From: Vibrio hannami
GTDB lineage: Bacteria > Pseudomonadota > Gammaproteobacteria > Enterobacterales > Vibrionaceae
Assembly (NCBI RefSeq): GCF_029589055.1
Contig: NZ_JARQZP010000007.1
Location: forward strand, 1,736,001 to 1,800,000
DNA length: 64,000 nt
Direction: 5' to 3'
Positions within the stretch are counted from its first letter, which is position 1, and each line of letters begins with the position of its first letter. Made by a program: the position numbers and the translations under genes. The notes under the pieces are model-generated. The model was not told where the DNA came from. It did not search any database and was given only the letters and a program-made list of their open reading frames with translations. Positions 16,343 to 25,067 of the stretch are shown one piece after another.

Positions 16343-16371
16343 CGTCATCCCTGCGGAGGCAGGGATCTAAG
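16343..16371. repeat. Dispersed repeat, copy B (inverted with copy A)
   Basis: CGTCATCCCTGCGGAGGCAG and the following nine bases are identical to the complement of copy A. The sequence carries the same small hairpin. Downstream bases (CGGAATGACGG at 16399) look like a degenerate second unit. Confidence 0.85.
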
Positions 16372-16447
16372 ATTTTGATTTGTTTAGGTTCGCGTGGCTA
16401 GCGGAATGACGGTATTAAGGTTTGTCATCAGCCTGAGATTGCATCTA

Positions 16448-16771
16448 TTACCTTTCCAACAACGGACGTTTGTTTTCCACGCCATTCCACTCATCTGCAT
16501 CTTCAGGTGGTGGTATAACCTCTGTAATATTTGGCCAGATCTTACACAGCTCTGCGTTAAGCTCGATAAACTCAATCTGGTCGGCAGGAACTTCTGTATC
16601 CTGATAAATAGCCGCAGCTGCACATTCTGGTGCACATAATGAGCAATCGATGCAAATATCTGGATCGATTGCTAAAAAGTTAGGGCCTTCAAAAAAGGCA
16701 TCGACTGGGCAAACCGCCACACAGTCTGAGTACTTGCATTTGATGCAGTTTTCGGTCACTACAAAAGTCAT
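16448..16771 (-). CDS. fdxA: Ferredoxin FdxA (3Fe-4S / 4Fe-4S, 7Fe type)
   Basis: A 107-residue electron carrier. The N-terminal cysteine arrangement CIKCKYSDCVAVCP and the second CIDCSLCAPEC are those of seven-iron ferredoxins, in which the first cluster loses one ligand and holds 3Fe-4S. The C-terminal extension after residue 60 ('ADQIEFIELNAELCKIWP') is typical of the FdxA group. Single gene, convergent to the rlmE-like gene. Confidence 0.93.
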   Translation of the reverse strand: MTFVVTENCIKCKYSDCVAVCPVDAFFEGPNFLAIDPDICIDCSLCAPECAAAAIYQDTEVPADQIEFIELNAELCKIWPNITEVIPPPEDADEWNGVENKRPLLER

Positions 16772-16944
16772 TTAAAACGCTATATTTTCATTCATCGAGT
16801 GTGGCGTAATTCTAGAGAATAACCTTCAAAACACAAGTTTCTTTGTGAATGAATTCGTGTAAAATTCCGCCCATAATTTCGTATTTCGATCTTATCCTGC
16901 CCTGACGGAAAGGCCGTCCGGCAAATACAAAGAGTAATTTAACT

Positions 16945-18549
16945 ATGCTACGTTTAACAGACATCAAACTGCCCCTCGATCACGATGAGCTTGCGCTCGA
17001 AAAAGCCATTTTGGAAAAGCTTAAAATTAAAAAAGCGCAACTGTTGTCTTTTACAATGTTTAGACGTGGCTATGATGCCCGCAACAACAAAAATATTCAG
17101 CTCATCTATACGCTCGATATTGAAGCAGAGAACCAGGCGCAGTTGCTTGAAAAGTTTGCTAACGATCACCGCGTAAAAGAAACGCCAGACATGAGCTATA
17201 AGTTTGTTGCGCAGGCACCAGAAGATTTAGAAGAACGACCAGTTGTGATCGGCTTTGGTCCAAGCGGACTGTTCTCAGCGCTTATTTTGGCTCAGATGGG
17301 CTTTAAACCGATTGTGCTTGAGCGTGGTAAAGCTGTACGTGAGCGTACAAAAGATACTTTTGGCTTCTGGCGTAAACAGCCGTTAAATCCTGAGTCAAAT
17401 GTGCAGTTTGGTGAAGGTGGCGCAGGAACCTTCTCAGACGGCAAGCTATATACTCAGATCAAAGATCCTAACCATTATGGTCGTAAAGTGATCAACGAGT
17501 TTGTTGAAGCAGGTGCGCCAGAAGAAATCCAATATGTCAGTAAGCCTCATATTGGCACCTTCAAGCTGGTCGGTATGATTGAAAAGATGCGCGCAAAAAT
17601 CATCGAACTTGGTGGTGAAATACGTTTCAGTGCCCGTGTGGATAAACTCGATCTTGTCGATAACCAGGTGAAAGGGGTACATCTAGCAAATGGTGAGTAC
17701 CTGAAAAGCCAACATGTGATCCTGGCGGTTGGCCATAGTGCACGTGATACTTTCGAAACACTTTATGACCAGGGTATCTATATGGAAGCAAAGCCGTTTT
17801 CAGTTGGCTTCCGTATTGAGCATGAGCAGAGCGCTATCGACCGTTGTCGCTTTGGTGACAATGCCGGGCACCCTTTACTAGGCGCGGCTGACTACAAATT
17901 GGTTCATCACTGTAAAAATGGCCGCAGTGTTTATAGCTTCTGTATGTGCCCAGGAGGAACCGTGGTAGCGGCTACTTCAGAAGAGGGACGTGTGGTGACC
18001 AACGGCATGAGCCAATACTCTCGACACGAACGTAATGCCAACAGCGCCATTGTGGTCGGGATATCTCCAGAGGAGGACTACCCAGGCCATCCATTAGCAG
18101 GGATTGAATTTCAACGTAAGTTAGAATCGTTGGCATTTAAAGAAGGTGGTGAAAACTACCATGCGCCAGCTCAGCTTATTGGTGACTTTCTGGCAGGGAA
18201 GTCAAGTAAAGAACTTGGCGAAGTTCAACCATCTTATACACCAGGTATAACACTTGCCGATCTGAGTAATGTGGTACCAGATTATGTCACTGAAGCAATC
18301 CGTGAAGCGATTCCTGCTTTCGAGAAGAAAATCAAAGGGTTCTCTAAACCAGATGGTATGTTGACGGGCGTTGAAACTCGTACTTCTTCTCCTATCTGTA
18401 TCAAGCGAGGTAAAGATTGTCAGAGTATCAGTACCCCAGGTTTGTATCCAGCTGGTGAGGGTGCTGGCTATGCAGGTGGTATTCTGTCGGCGGGTATTGA
18501 TGGCATCAAAGTAGCTGAAGCCGTCGCTCGTGCGATGACTGAGAAATAG
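16945..18549 (+). CDS. NAD(P)/FAD-dependent oxidoreductase (COG2509-like)
   Basis: A 534-residue flavoprotein. After an N-terminal domain of about 90 residues comes a dinucleotide-binding motif (VVIGFGPSGLFSA, near residue 97), the family block 'QFGEGGAGTFSDGKLYTQIKD' (about 154-174), and a C-terminal FAD segment 'GLYPAGEGAGYAGGILSAGIDG'. The family is annotated as an uncharacterised FAD-dependent dehydrogenase; its substrate is unknown. It is transcribed alone and ends at a strong terminator shared with recR. Confidence 0.85.
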   Translation: MLRLTDIKLPLDHDELALEKAILEKLKIKKAQLLSFTMFRRGYDARNNKNIQLIYTLDIEAENQAQLLEKFANDHRVKETPDMSYKFVAQAPEDLEERPVVIGFGPSGLFSALILAQMGFKPIVLERGKAVRERTKDTFGFWRKQPLNPESNVQFGEGGAGTFSDGKLYTQIKDPNHYGRKVINEFVEAGAPEEIQYVSKPHIGTFKLVGMIEKMRAKIIELGGEIRFSARVDKLDLVDNQVKGVHLANGEYLKSQHVILAVGHSARDTFETLYDQGIYMEAKPFSVGFRIEHEQSAIDRCRFGDNAGHPLLGAADYKLVHHCKNGRSVYSFCMCPGGTVVAATSEEGRVVTNGMSQYSRHERNANSAIVVGISPEEDYPGHPLAGIEFQRKLESLAFKEGGENYHAPAQLIGDFLAGKSSKELGEVQPSYTPGITLADLSNVVPDYVTEAIREAIPAFEKKIKGFSKPDGMLTGVETRTSSPICIKRGKDCQSISTPGLYPAGEGAGYAGGILSAGIDGIKVAEAVARAMTEK

Positions 18550-18579
18550 CTAGTAACTGACACAATCATTAACTAACAC

Positions 18580-18607
18580 AAAAAAGCGCCTGCGTGGCGC
18601 TTTTTTT
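18580..18607. terminator. Bidirectional terminator between the oxidoreductase and recR
   Basis: AAAAAAGCGCC / GGCGCTTTTTTT with loop TGCGT, a canonical intrinsic terminator usable from both sides. Confidence 0.9.
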
Positions 18608-18609
18608 AT

Positions 18610-19209
18610 TTACAGTTTTTGTCGCCCTAGCAGGGAGTGCGACAAGGTCGTTCCATCAACCAGTTCGAGTTCGCCACCAACGGGAACCCCGTGAGCAATT
18701 CGACTGGCAGAAACGTTATGAGCATGGCAAAGCTCAGCAATGTAATGTGCTGTTGCTTCACCCTCAACGGTTGGGTTGGTTGCCAGAATCACTTCTTTAA
18801 TATCGCCTCGCTCTAGCCGGAAGTCCAGCTTGTCTAGCCCGATATCACTAGGGCCAATTCCATCAAGCGGAGATAAGTGCCCCATCAGCACGAAATAACG
18901 GCCAGAGTACTGCCCCGTAGCTTCTACCGCAGCGATATCCGCTGGGCTTTCTACCACACAAAGCATGCCGTTTTCCTGGCGCTTAGGGTTGTTACAGATA
19001 TGGCAGACTTCTTCTTCAGTGAACGTTCTGCACTCTTCACAATGACCGATCTCCGTCATTGCCTTTGTCAGAGCATCCGCTAGCTGCAGACCACCTTTTC
19101 GGTCTCGCTGCAACAAATGAAAGGCCATACGCTGAGCCGACTTGGGGCCAACCCCAGGCAGACAACGTAAAGCCTCCATCAATTGTTCCAGCATATGGCT
19201 GGTACGCAT
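18610..19209 (-). CDS. recR: Recombination mediator protein RecR
   Basis: Works with RecO (and RecF) to load RecA on SSB-coated gapped DNA. The 199-residue protein has the helix-hairpin-helix block 'LRCLPGVGPKSAQRMAFHLL', the four-cysteine zinc finger CEECRTF..EEVCHIC (about residues 57-72) and a Toprim domain beginning 'LCVVESPADIAAVEATG'. Third gene of the apt-dnaX-ybaB-recR order conserved in enterobacteria; 16 bases after ybaB. Confidence 0.97.
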   Translation of the reverse strand: MRTSHMLEQLMEALRCLPGVGPKSAQRMAFHLLQRDRKGGLQLADALTKAMTEIGHCEECRTFTEEEVCHICNNPKRQENGMLCVVESPADIAAVEATGQYSGRYFVLMGHLSPLDGIGPSDIGLDKLDFRLERGDIKEVILATNPTVEGEATAHYIAELCHAHNVSASRIAHGVPVGGELELVDGTTLSHSLLGRQKL

Positions 19210-19225
19210 AAATTTTTAGTCTTGC

Positions 19226-19558
19226 TTAGAAAGGCATCTTCATACCTGGTGGTAGTTGCATACCGCCAGTTACAGAAGCCATTTTCTCTTTCTGAGTTTC
19301 TTCAACACGACGAGCAGCATCGTTGAACGCTGCTGCGATCAGATCTTCCAGCATCTCTTTGTCATCTTCCATCAGGCTTTCATCGATATCAACACGACGT
19401 ACACTGTGGCTACCTGTGATAGTAACTTTAACCAGACCAGCGCCTGATTCACCAGTTATCTCCATATTTGCGATTTCTTCCTGAAGCTTTTGCATACGCT
19501 CTTGCATCTGCTGGGCCTGCTTCATCAGGTTGCCCATTCCGCCTTTGCCACCAAACAT
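19226..19558 (-). CDS. ybaB: YbaB/EbfC family nucleoid-associated protein
   Basis: A 110-residue DNA-binding protein that forms tweezer-like dimers and sits between dnaX and recR in most proteobacteria. The start MFGGKGGMGNLMKQAQQMQ is the family N-terminus; an upstream in-frame ATG eight codons earlier is ignored because GAGAG lies just before the chosen one. The conserved acidic/hydrophobic block 'VRRVDIDESLMEDDKEMLEDLIAAAFNDA' is present in full. Confidence 0.95.
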   Translation of the reverse strand: MFGGKGGMGNLMKQAQQMQERMQKLQEEIANMEITGESGAGLVKVTITGSHSVRRVDIDESLMEDDKEMLEDLIAAAFNDAARRVEETQKEKMASVTGGMQLPPGMKMPF

Positions 19559-19717
19559 GTGTAATCTCTCTGTTTGTTTCAATAAATGGTTAATACTGCG
19601 CAGGTCAGTACATGATTAGTAAATGACCTAACTCTTGCGATGTTCGTTATAGGGTCGCTATCCCTGAAATATGTGGACTGAAAAGCACTTCTTCAACCCC
19701 GGTATTCTATTCAATTG

Positions 19718-21939
19718 CTAAATTGGGCGCACGCTATCGCTGTCCAGCTCGGCCGCGAAACGTTTTACAATAAATTCCACGTTAGGATCTTGAGCCAGGC
19801 TCTGGTGCGCTGACTGAAGTTTGCCCTGATAAAGCTCCTCGCGGATCTCCAGCGGTGTCTTCCCTTGAGTACCAACCTCAATAGTAAGTGTACACTCTTC
19901 ACCTAAAGCCTGGTTAAGTGCTTCCAACAACTCACTCTGAGCCTTATCTGTGTTCAGGTGGGCTTGTTGGGCTCTTAAAGATAGAGCTATTGTATTGCCC
20001 TGCTTACTAAACGCCGAGTTTAGCGCTAACTGCTCAACAAGCTTTGCCGTATTTAAGCGTTGAATCAGTGCAGACCACTTGTCCGCTTCTACCGACTCTT
20101 TTACCAGCTTCTCCACCATTTCCGGTGTCTTAGTATGCTCAAGCGCTTGCTTTATCTCTGTCGGTGTCAGTTCTTGTTTTTGCTCAGTAACTGTCGGTTG
20201 TGTTGGCTTCCATTGATAAGGCTCATTATCAGCCTTTGGTTGAACCTCTGTTATCGGATTTTGCGGCATAGCCCCAGACGTACCATGCTTTTGAGCTACC
20301 CGCTCAAGAACTGACGACGGAGATGCCGCTTTAGACTTTTTTCAGGTCGACCTGTGCTTGTACCTGCCTGACCTGAAGACGCCCTGCGCGAACGCAACTG
20401 ATGTCGCAATCCACCTACTGAGGAAGGCCTGGTGGCTTCTGATGGAACTTGTTGCTGATTGACTTGCTGCTGACTGGCCTGTTGTTGATGAACTGGCGAC
20501 GACTGACCTTGTGCTGGCTGCGATACCAGAGCACTCTGCGCGGGCACATCCTGATACTGTTCCGGAACTGGCTGATAGTCTTCTTCATCATAAGTAGGAA
20601 GATCGTCATAACTTGGACCAGAAACCTCAACGACAGGTGCCTTTGGATGCTGAGTAGGAGCCTGAACAGGTTGAATTATCTCTGCCGCCGGTTTTACATC
20701 CACCGGAGCCTTATTTGGCTGAGCAGGCGCAGCTTCGACCGCTGGCTTATGTAGTGTTTCAGGCTGCTCAGGAGTTGGTTTTACCGGTATAGCTTGTTCT
20801 GTATCTGGCTCTTGCTGCGCAGATGTATTTATAAATTTGGTTGCACCGGAGGTCACCGCAGGTCGGAAAGCCATCATTCGAAGCACAACCATTTCCAGGC
20901 CAATTCTTTCCGTCGGAGCCAGAGCCAGCTCTTCGCGCCCTTTAGTCGCAATTTGATAACACAACTGGACATCTTGTGGGCTTAAGTGGCCACTCAGTAA
21001 CTCTATCTTTTCCGCATCAGGTCGTGACTTATCCAATGAGCCCGGTAGTGCCTGATACATAGCAACCCGGTGCAGTTGAGTAGCAAGCTCTTTAAGCAAC
21101 CCTTCCCAATCAACACCGTTGTTAGAAAACTCATTTAGTGCAGACATCGCTGTCTGAACCTGTTTAGTGCTTATAGCTTCCAGAAGATGAATGGCTTGAT
21201 CCGTATCTAAACTACCCAACATGGTGGATACGGTAGCTACCGAGACATCACCATTACCCAAAGCTATCGCTTGGTCGGTTAAACTTAGTGCATCGCGCAT
21301 ACTTCCATCGGCGGCATGAGACAGCATGCCAAGTGCGCGCGGCTCAGCGGAAACGTTTTCTTTTTTAAGAATAAAATCGAGCTGTTCGTGGATATCATCA
21401 GCACTGATTGGCTTCAGATGGAACTGCAAACAACGGGAAAGAATCGTTACCGGAAGCTTTTGTGGATCGGTTGTTGCCAGGAGGAATTTTACGTACTCCG
21501 GTGGCTCTTCAAGCGTTTTAAGGAGTGCGTTAAAGCTATGACGAGAGAGCATATGCACCTCGTCAATAAGATAAACTTTAAACCTGCCACGGGCAGGCTT
21601 GTATTGAACGTTATCCAGCAGTTCGCGGGTATCTTCAACTTTTGTTCGGGAAGCGGCATCAATCTCTAGCAGGTCAACAAATCTGCCTTCATCGATTTCA
21701 CGACACGTGGAGCACTGTCCGCAAGGTGTCGATGTAATACCTGTTTCACAGTTGAGCCCTTTTGCCAGCAATCTTCCGATGGTGGTTTTACCAACTCCTC
21801 GGGTGCCACTAAACAGATAGGCATGGTGTAACTTGTTTTGATTAAGGGCGTTCTCTAAAGCAGTTAGGACATGTGCCTGCCCTACTACTTGATCAAACTG
21901 GGAAGGACGCCACTTACGCGCTAATGCTAGATAACTCAT
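19718..21939 (-). CDS. dnaX: DNA polymerase III tau/gamma subunit, frame broken at the slippery site
   Basis: Clamp-loader ATPase (gamma) and polymerase-helicase organiser (tau). Residues 1-547 read in one frame: Walker A GTRGVGKTT (45-53), zinc cysteines 64/73/76/79, DEVHML, sensor and lid domains, then a Pro/Gln linker. That frame ends at TAG 43 bases past an AAAAAAG heptamer. The tau C-terminus (domains IV-V, ending DSDSVRPI) continues in the -1 frame from the same heptamer to 19718. The upstream frame meets the heptamer as GAA-AAA-AGT, not A-AAA-AAG as in E. coli; one more A would give an uninterrupted 740-residue tau and a classical slippery site. Probably a homopolymer miscount, otherwise an unusual arrangement in which tau needs the shift. 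Confidence 0.92.
20336..20342 (-). other. dnaX slippery heptamer AAAAAAG
   Basis: The reverse strand reads AAAAAAG at exactly the position where E. coli dnaX has its programmed -1 frameshift. Here the incoming frame is offset by one base relative to the E. coli phase, so normal decoding gives a gamma-like product and a -1 shift gives tau. The phase would become canonical with a seventh A. Confidence 0.75.
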
Positions 21940-21948
21940 TAATTTCCT

Positions 21949-22494
21949 TTAGTGACCTTCAAATTCACAGATACTGTAAACTTCCAGGCCCAAACCTTCC
22001 AGACGTTTGTCACCGCCAATCTCAGGCAGATTGATAACAAACGCGGCGTGCTCTACTACACCACCCAAACCACGGATAAGCTTAGTCGTTGCTTCAATAG
22101 TACCGCCGGTTGCCAGCAGGTCATCTACTACAAGTACTTTGTCGCCAGGCTGGATAGCATCTACATGAATCTCAAGAGTGTCCATGCCGTACTCAAGTTC
22201 GTAAGACTCTGCAACCGTTTCACGTGGTAGCTTTCCTGGTTTACGAACAGGAACAAAACCTAAACCAAGCTCAAGTGCAAGAGGAGCACCAAACAAGAAA
22301 CCACGAGCCTCTGTACCAACAACCTTGGTAAAGCCCATGTCTTTGTATTTTTCAACCAGCAGCTGAATGGTTGCCTGGTAAGCTTTTGAGTCTTCCATCA
22401 GGCTTGTCACATCACGGAACAAAATGCCTGGTTTCGGGTAGTCTTGAATTGATTTGATGCTTGATTTAATTAAAGAAATTGTTTGTGTAGTCAT
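21949..22494 (-). CDS. apt: Adenine phosphoribosyltransferase
   Basis: Salvages adenine to AMP using PRPP. The 181-residue protein shows the PRPP-binding motif VLVVDDLLATGGTIEA (about residues 119-134), and the Apt-specific 'GTEARGFLFGAPLALELGLGFVPVRKPGKLP' block. It precedes dnaX by 9 bases, the usual order, so the two are probably cotranscribed. Confidence 0.97.
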   Translation of the reverse strand: MTTQTISLIKSSIKSIQDYPKPGILFRDVTSLMEDSKAYQATIQLLVEKYKDMGFTKVVGTEARGFLFGAPLALELGLGFVPVRKPGKLPRETVAESYELEYGMDTLEIHVDAIQPGDKVLVVDDLLATGGTIEATTKLIRGLGGVVEHAAFVINLPEIGGDKRLEGLGLEVYSICEFEGH

Positions 22495-22622
22495 GATTCT
22501 TAGATTCAGTTGTTGGCTTGTGTCCCTGAGTTTTGATTGTTTTTATTCTGGCATTACAAGCGTGGATTCTTAGCGTCAAAGCCTCAGAAAGTAGAACTTT
22601 CATCCTGCGCATAAAAGTAAAC

Positions 22623-22649
22623 GCCCACTCTATACTCAATAGAGTGGGC
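22623..22649 (-). terminator. Strong hairpin downstream of the RssB-like gene
   Basis: GCCCACTCTAT / ATAGAGTGGGC, a perfect 11-bp stem with a 5-base loop. On the reverse strand it is followed by GTTTACTTTTA, an imperfect U-rich tail, and lies downstream of the RssB-like gene, so it may be its terminator. It also falls in the apt leader region. Confidence 0.55.
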
Positions 22650-22764
22650 ACAACCCTGCTATGTTAGTGTCTTTCGTTTTAATGAGCAACCAGCTTAACA
22701 AAAGCAAACGTTCAAATTATTAATAAAATGGTAAAACTTTGCTTGAAGACAAATTTTTACCAAC

Positions 22765-23856
22765 TCATGTTGGCCGAATATCCAACGAAAAATGACTGAC
22801 GCCCAGATTGGCAAGATTAAGTTTGCCACCGCTGGTGATATTCAGCTCTTCTATTGTCGCAACGTTTGCCAAACCTTCACCCAGACGTTTGCCTGCCTTT
22901 ACGTGCACATTCTGCTTACCTTCACTCCAAATCGCATCCAGACCCGCAGGTAAAATCCTTACCGTGCTATCTGTCATATCAACAATACCTACTAAAGCAT
23001 TCACGGATGAAACGCTGTCCAGACACTCAATTCCCTTTTCAACGTTTTCAACGAACTCTTTGAGCTTGTCTACCCTCATGGTTTGTCGGCGCAGACTATC
23101 ATTGAATAGAGCCCTAACAAGTAGTGACGTAGCAACTCCATTTCCATGGTCGGATGCAGAATCAATAATATAAAAGGCAAACTGCCCATCCATTAACCAG
23201 GCATAATCAAACACTAAAGGTAGTGATTCTGAAGATTGCAATAGATTGTAGCTGCACACCCAGTTCCCCTGACGGGCGTCTCGATCTGGCAATAGTGCAG
23301 TTAACAGATCCCTTGCCGCACTCGGATTATTTTTGAGGTACTCCAAATGCCAGTGAAGCTCTTTGTCAGCAGGGATTTCTCCTTTATCTCCAAGGCGGAA
23401 CCACTGGCTGGAAAAGTCTTTAGGCGCTAAAGAGGTATCCGTTTCTTCTTCCAGAACATTTGAAATAGCAGAAATAAGATGTTGAGGAGAAGTAATTGGC
23501 TTGGTCAGGAAATCTTTGATACCAAAACGCAGCGCCTTTGCGACATCGCTCATGTCTTCCGTTGCTGACACCACTATCATTGGCGTGTCGGGATATTCCC
23601 AACTCACCTCTTCAGCAAACTCGATACCATTAAGAATCGGCATAGCGATATCACAAACAATAAGGTCAGGAACCCGAACGTTTAATTCCTTAAGAGCATC
23701 TAGCCCATGTTCGGCTTCGGTTACTTCATAGTTACTTTTTTCAAGCAGCACCTTTATGAAGCGACGGAAAACCGGATCATCATCGACCAGTAAAATGTTA
23801 GGCTTATCAATACAAACATCCTTGGATGCAACTGAAGAGCCTGCGTAGCTACTCAT
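22765..23856 (-). CDS. rssB: RssB-like response regulator (receiver plus PP2C-like output)
   Basis: A 363-residue protein. Residues 19-140 form a receiver domain (acidic pocket VDDD, phospho-acceptor Asp69 in VCDIAMP, Lys near 119 in FLTKPI). The C-terminal half resembles the degenerate PP2C output domain of RssB ('NPSAARDLLTALLP', then 'FYIIDSASDHGNGVATSLLVRALFN'). RssB delivers sigma-S to ClpXP for degradation. Similarity to E. coli RssB runs along the whole length, including SATEDMSDVAKALRFG. Divergent from a LysR-type gene. The adaptor role is inferred from this similarity; a general PP2C-type regulator remains possible. Confidence 0.75.
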   Translation of the reverse strand: MSSYAGSSVASKDVCIDKPNILLVDDDPVFRRFIKVLLEKSNYEVTEAEHGLDALKELNVRVPDLIVCDIAMPILNGIEFAEEVSWEYPDTPMIVVSATEDMSDVAKALRFGIKDFLTKPITSPQHLISAISNVLEEETDTSLAPKDFSSQWFRLGDKGEIPADKELHWHLEYLKNNPSAARDLLTALLPDRDARQGNWVCSYNLLQSSESLPLVFDYAWLMDGQFAFYIIDSASDHGNGVATSLLVRALFNDSLRRQTMRVDKLKEFVENVEKGIECLDSVSSVNALVGIVDMTDSTVRILPAGLDAIWSEGKQNVHVKAGKRLGEGLANVATIEELNITSGGKLNLANLGVSHFSLDIRPT

Positions 23857-24087
23857 AATTGAAACCTCATTAAACCAGAATTAGCAAGACTGCGTTTATG
23901 TACCTTTCCCAACTCCCCCTATAAAAAGTAGCCTTGAAACACGAAATATACAACATATGGATTTCTGCTTTCTAACCTGTCAATACGTAAACCTGTGAAA
24001 CCGAGCCACATTTTGATATTGAGCAAACTACTCATTAAGAGTTAGCGGTAAATTGTCTGGACTTAAAAAGATGGTGTAAGAACTTTA

Positions 24088-24969
24088 ATGAAATTTGACG
24101 ATTTAAACCTTTTCCGACTCGTTGTCGAAAATGGAAGCTACACAGCGACATCAAGAAAAACGTTAATTCCAGTGGCAACCATTACCAGGCGAATTCAGGC
24201 TCTTGAAGACTCTCTGGATCTCAGGCTCCTGAACCGACATGCAAGAAAACTGACTCTTACTGAAGCCGGTGAGCGTTTTTATCAGGAATGCTCCCCTCTT
24301 CTAAAAAGGCTAACGTCAACGTCAGAAGAAATTGCAGATGACTGTAAGGGTGCCGCAGGAAAGGTCAAGGTCTGTTCTCCATCTAACCTTACCAAGCGCT
24401 TAATCCTGCCAATGCTAACCAGGTTTATGGCGGAGTACCCTGAGATCAATATTGAACTGTATATGAGCAATCAGGCAGAAGAGATTGACCCGACCGAATG
24501 GGATGTGATGTTCCGCGTGGGCCCCCAGCGTGACTCAAGCCTTATTGCCCGTAAGATTAATGAAGTGAAAGACATTCTCGTTGCTAGCCCAGAATACCTG
24601 AGCCAGTCAACAGCCCCTCTTAACCACGCAGAAGACCTCTCACGCCATGCGCTTTTGAAAGGTGACCCACTGCTAAAGTGGCACCTGACAAACTCTAATG
24701 GTGAAACCGTCATCAATACCGACAAAGGCCGCTTTGAAGCGAATCAGCTCAACGTTGTAAGGCGTTCTGCGGCAAGCGGGTTAGGTGTAACATTAATGCC
24801 CGATATTATGCTCCAGGAATACTTTGATCATGGGACTCTGGTCCGTGTCCTTGAAGACTGGAGCGCCAACCCTCGTGATATTTATATGGTGTACAACCAC
24901 AAAGACCATCAACCAGAAAAGGTTCGCTTGCTGATTGACTTTGTCACCCATTATCACGAACAAAAATAG
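24088..24969 (+). CDS. LysR-family transcriptional regulator
   Basis: A 293-residue regulator: N-terminal winged helix-turn-helix (residues 1-60, with 'SYTATSRKTLIPVATITRRIQALEDSL') and a C-terminal periplasmic-binding-like effector domain from about residue 90. The HTH variant with 'TSRKTLIPVATITRRI' is like the LysR subgroup that regulates quinone or aldehyde-related genes (YhjC/AaeR-like), but the effector and targets cannot be told. It is transcribed divergently from the RssB-like gene with a 230-base shared promoter region, and ends at a good terminator. Confidence 0.88.
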   Translation: MKFDDLNLFRLVVENGSYTATSRKTLIPVATITRRIQALEDSLDLRLLNRHARKLTLTEAGERFYQECSPLLKRLTSTSEEIADDCKGAAGKVKVCSPSNLTKRLILPMLTRFMAEYPEINIELYMSNQAEEIDPTEWDVMFRVGPQRDSSLIARKINEVKDILVASPEYLSQSTAPLNHAEDLSRHALLKGDPLLKWHLTNSNGETVINTDKGRFEANQLNVVRRSAASGLGVTLMPDIMLQEYFDHGTLVRVLEDWSANPRDIYMVYNHKDHQPEKVRLLIDFVTHYHEQK

Positions 24970-24999
24970 CCGTCCCAGGTTTTCGCCTATTAGATACGT

Positions 25000-25034
25000 A
25001 AAAGGCTTGGTTGAACATCAACCAAGCCTTTTTT
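25000..25034. terminator. Bidirectional terminator between lysR-type gene and purF
   Basis: AAAAGGCTTGGTTG / CAACCAAGCCTTTT, a perfect 14-bp stem with a 5-base loop and a T6 tail, serving the two convergent genes. Confidence 0.92.
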
Positions 25035-25067
25035 AACTTCTTCGAAAGCTGCGATGGCCTGATGACC

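Noticed and set aside
20336..20342. Ordinary programmed frameshift needing no comment
   Set aside because: The incoming frame is not in the E. coli phase, so the standard interpretation does not fit without one more A.
22623..22649. Small RNA gene between apt and the RssB-like gene
   Set aside because: Only one isolated hairpin is visible, without a promoter or U-run typical of an sRNA.
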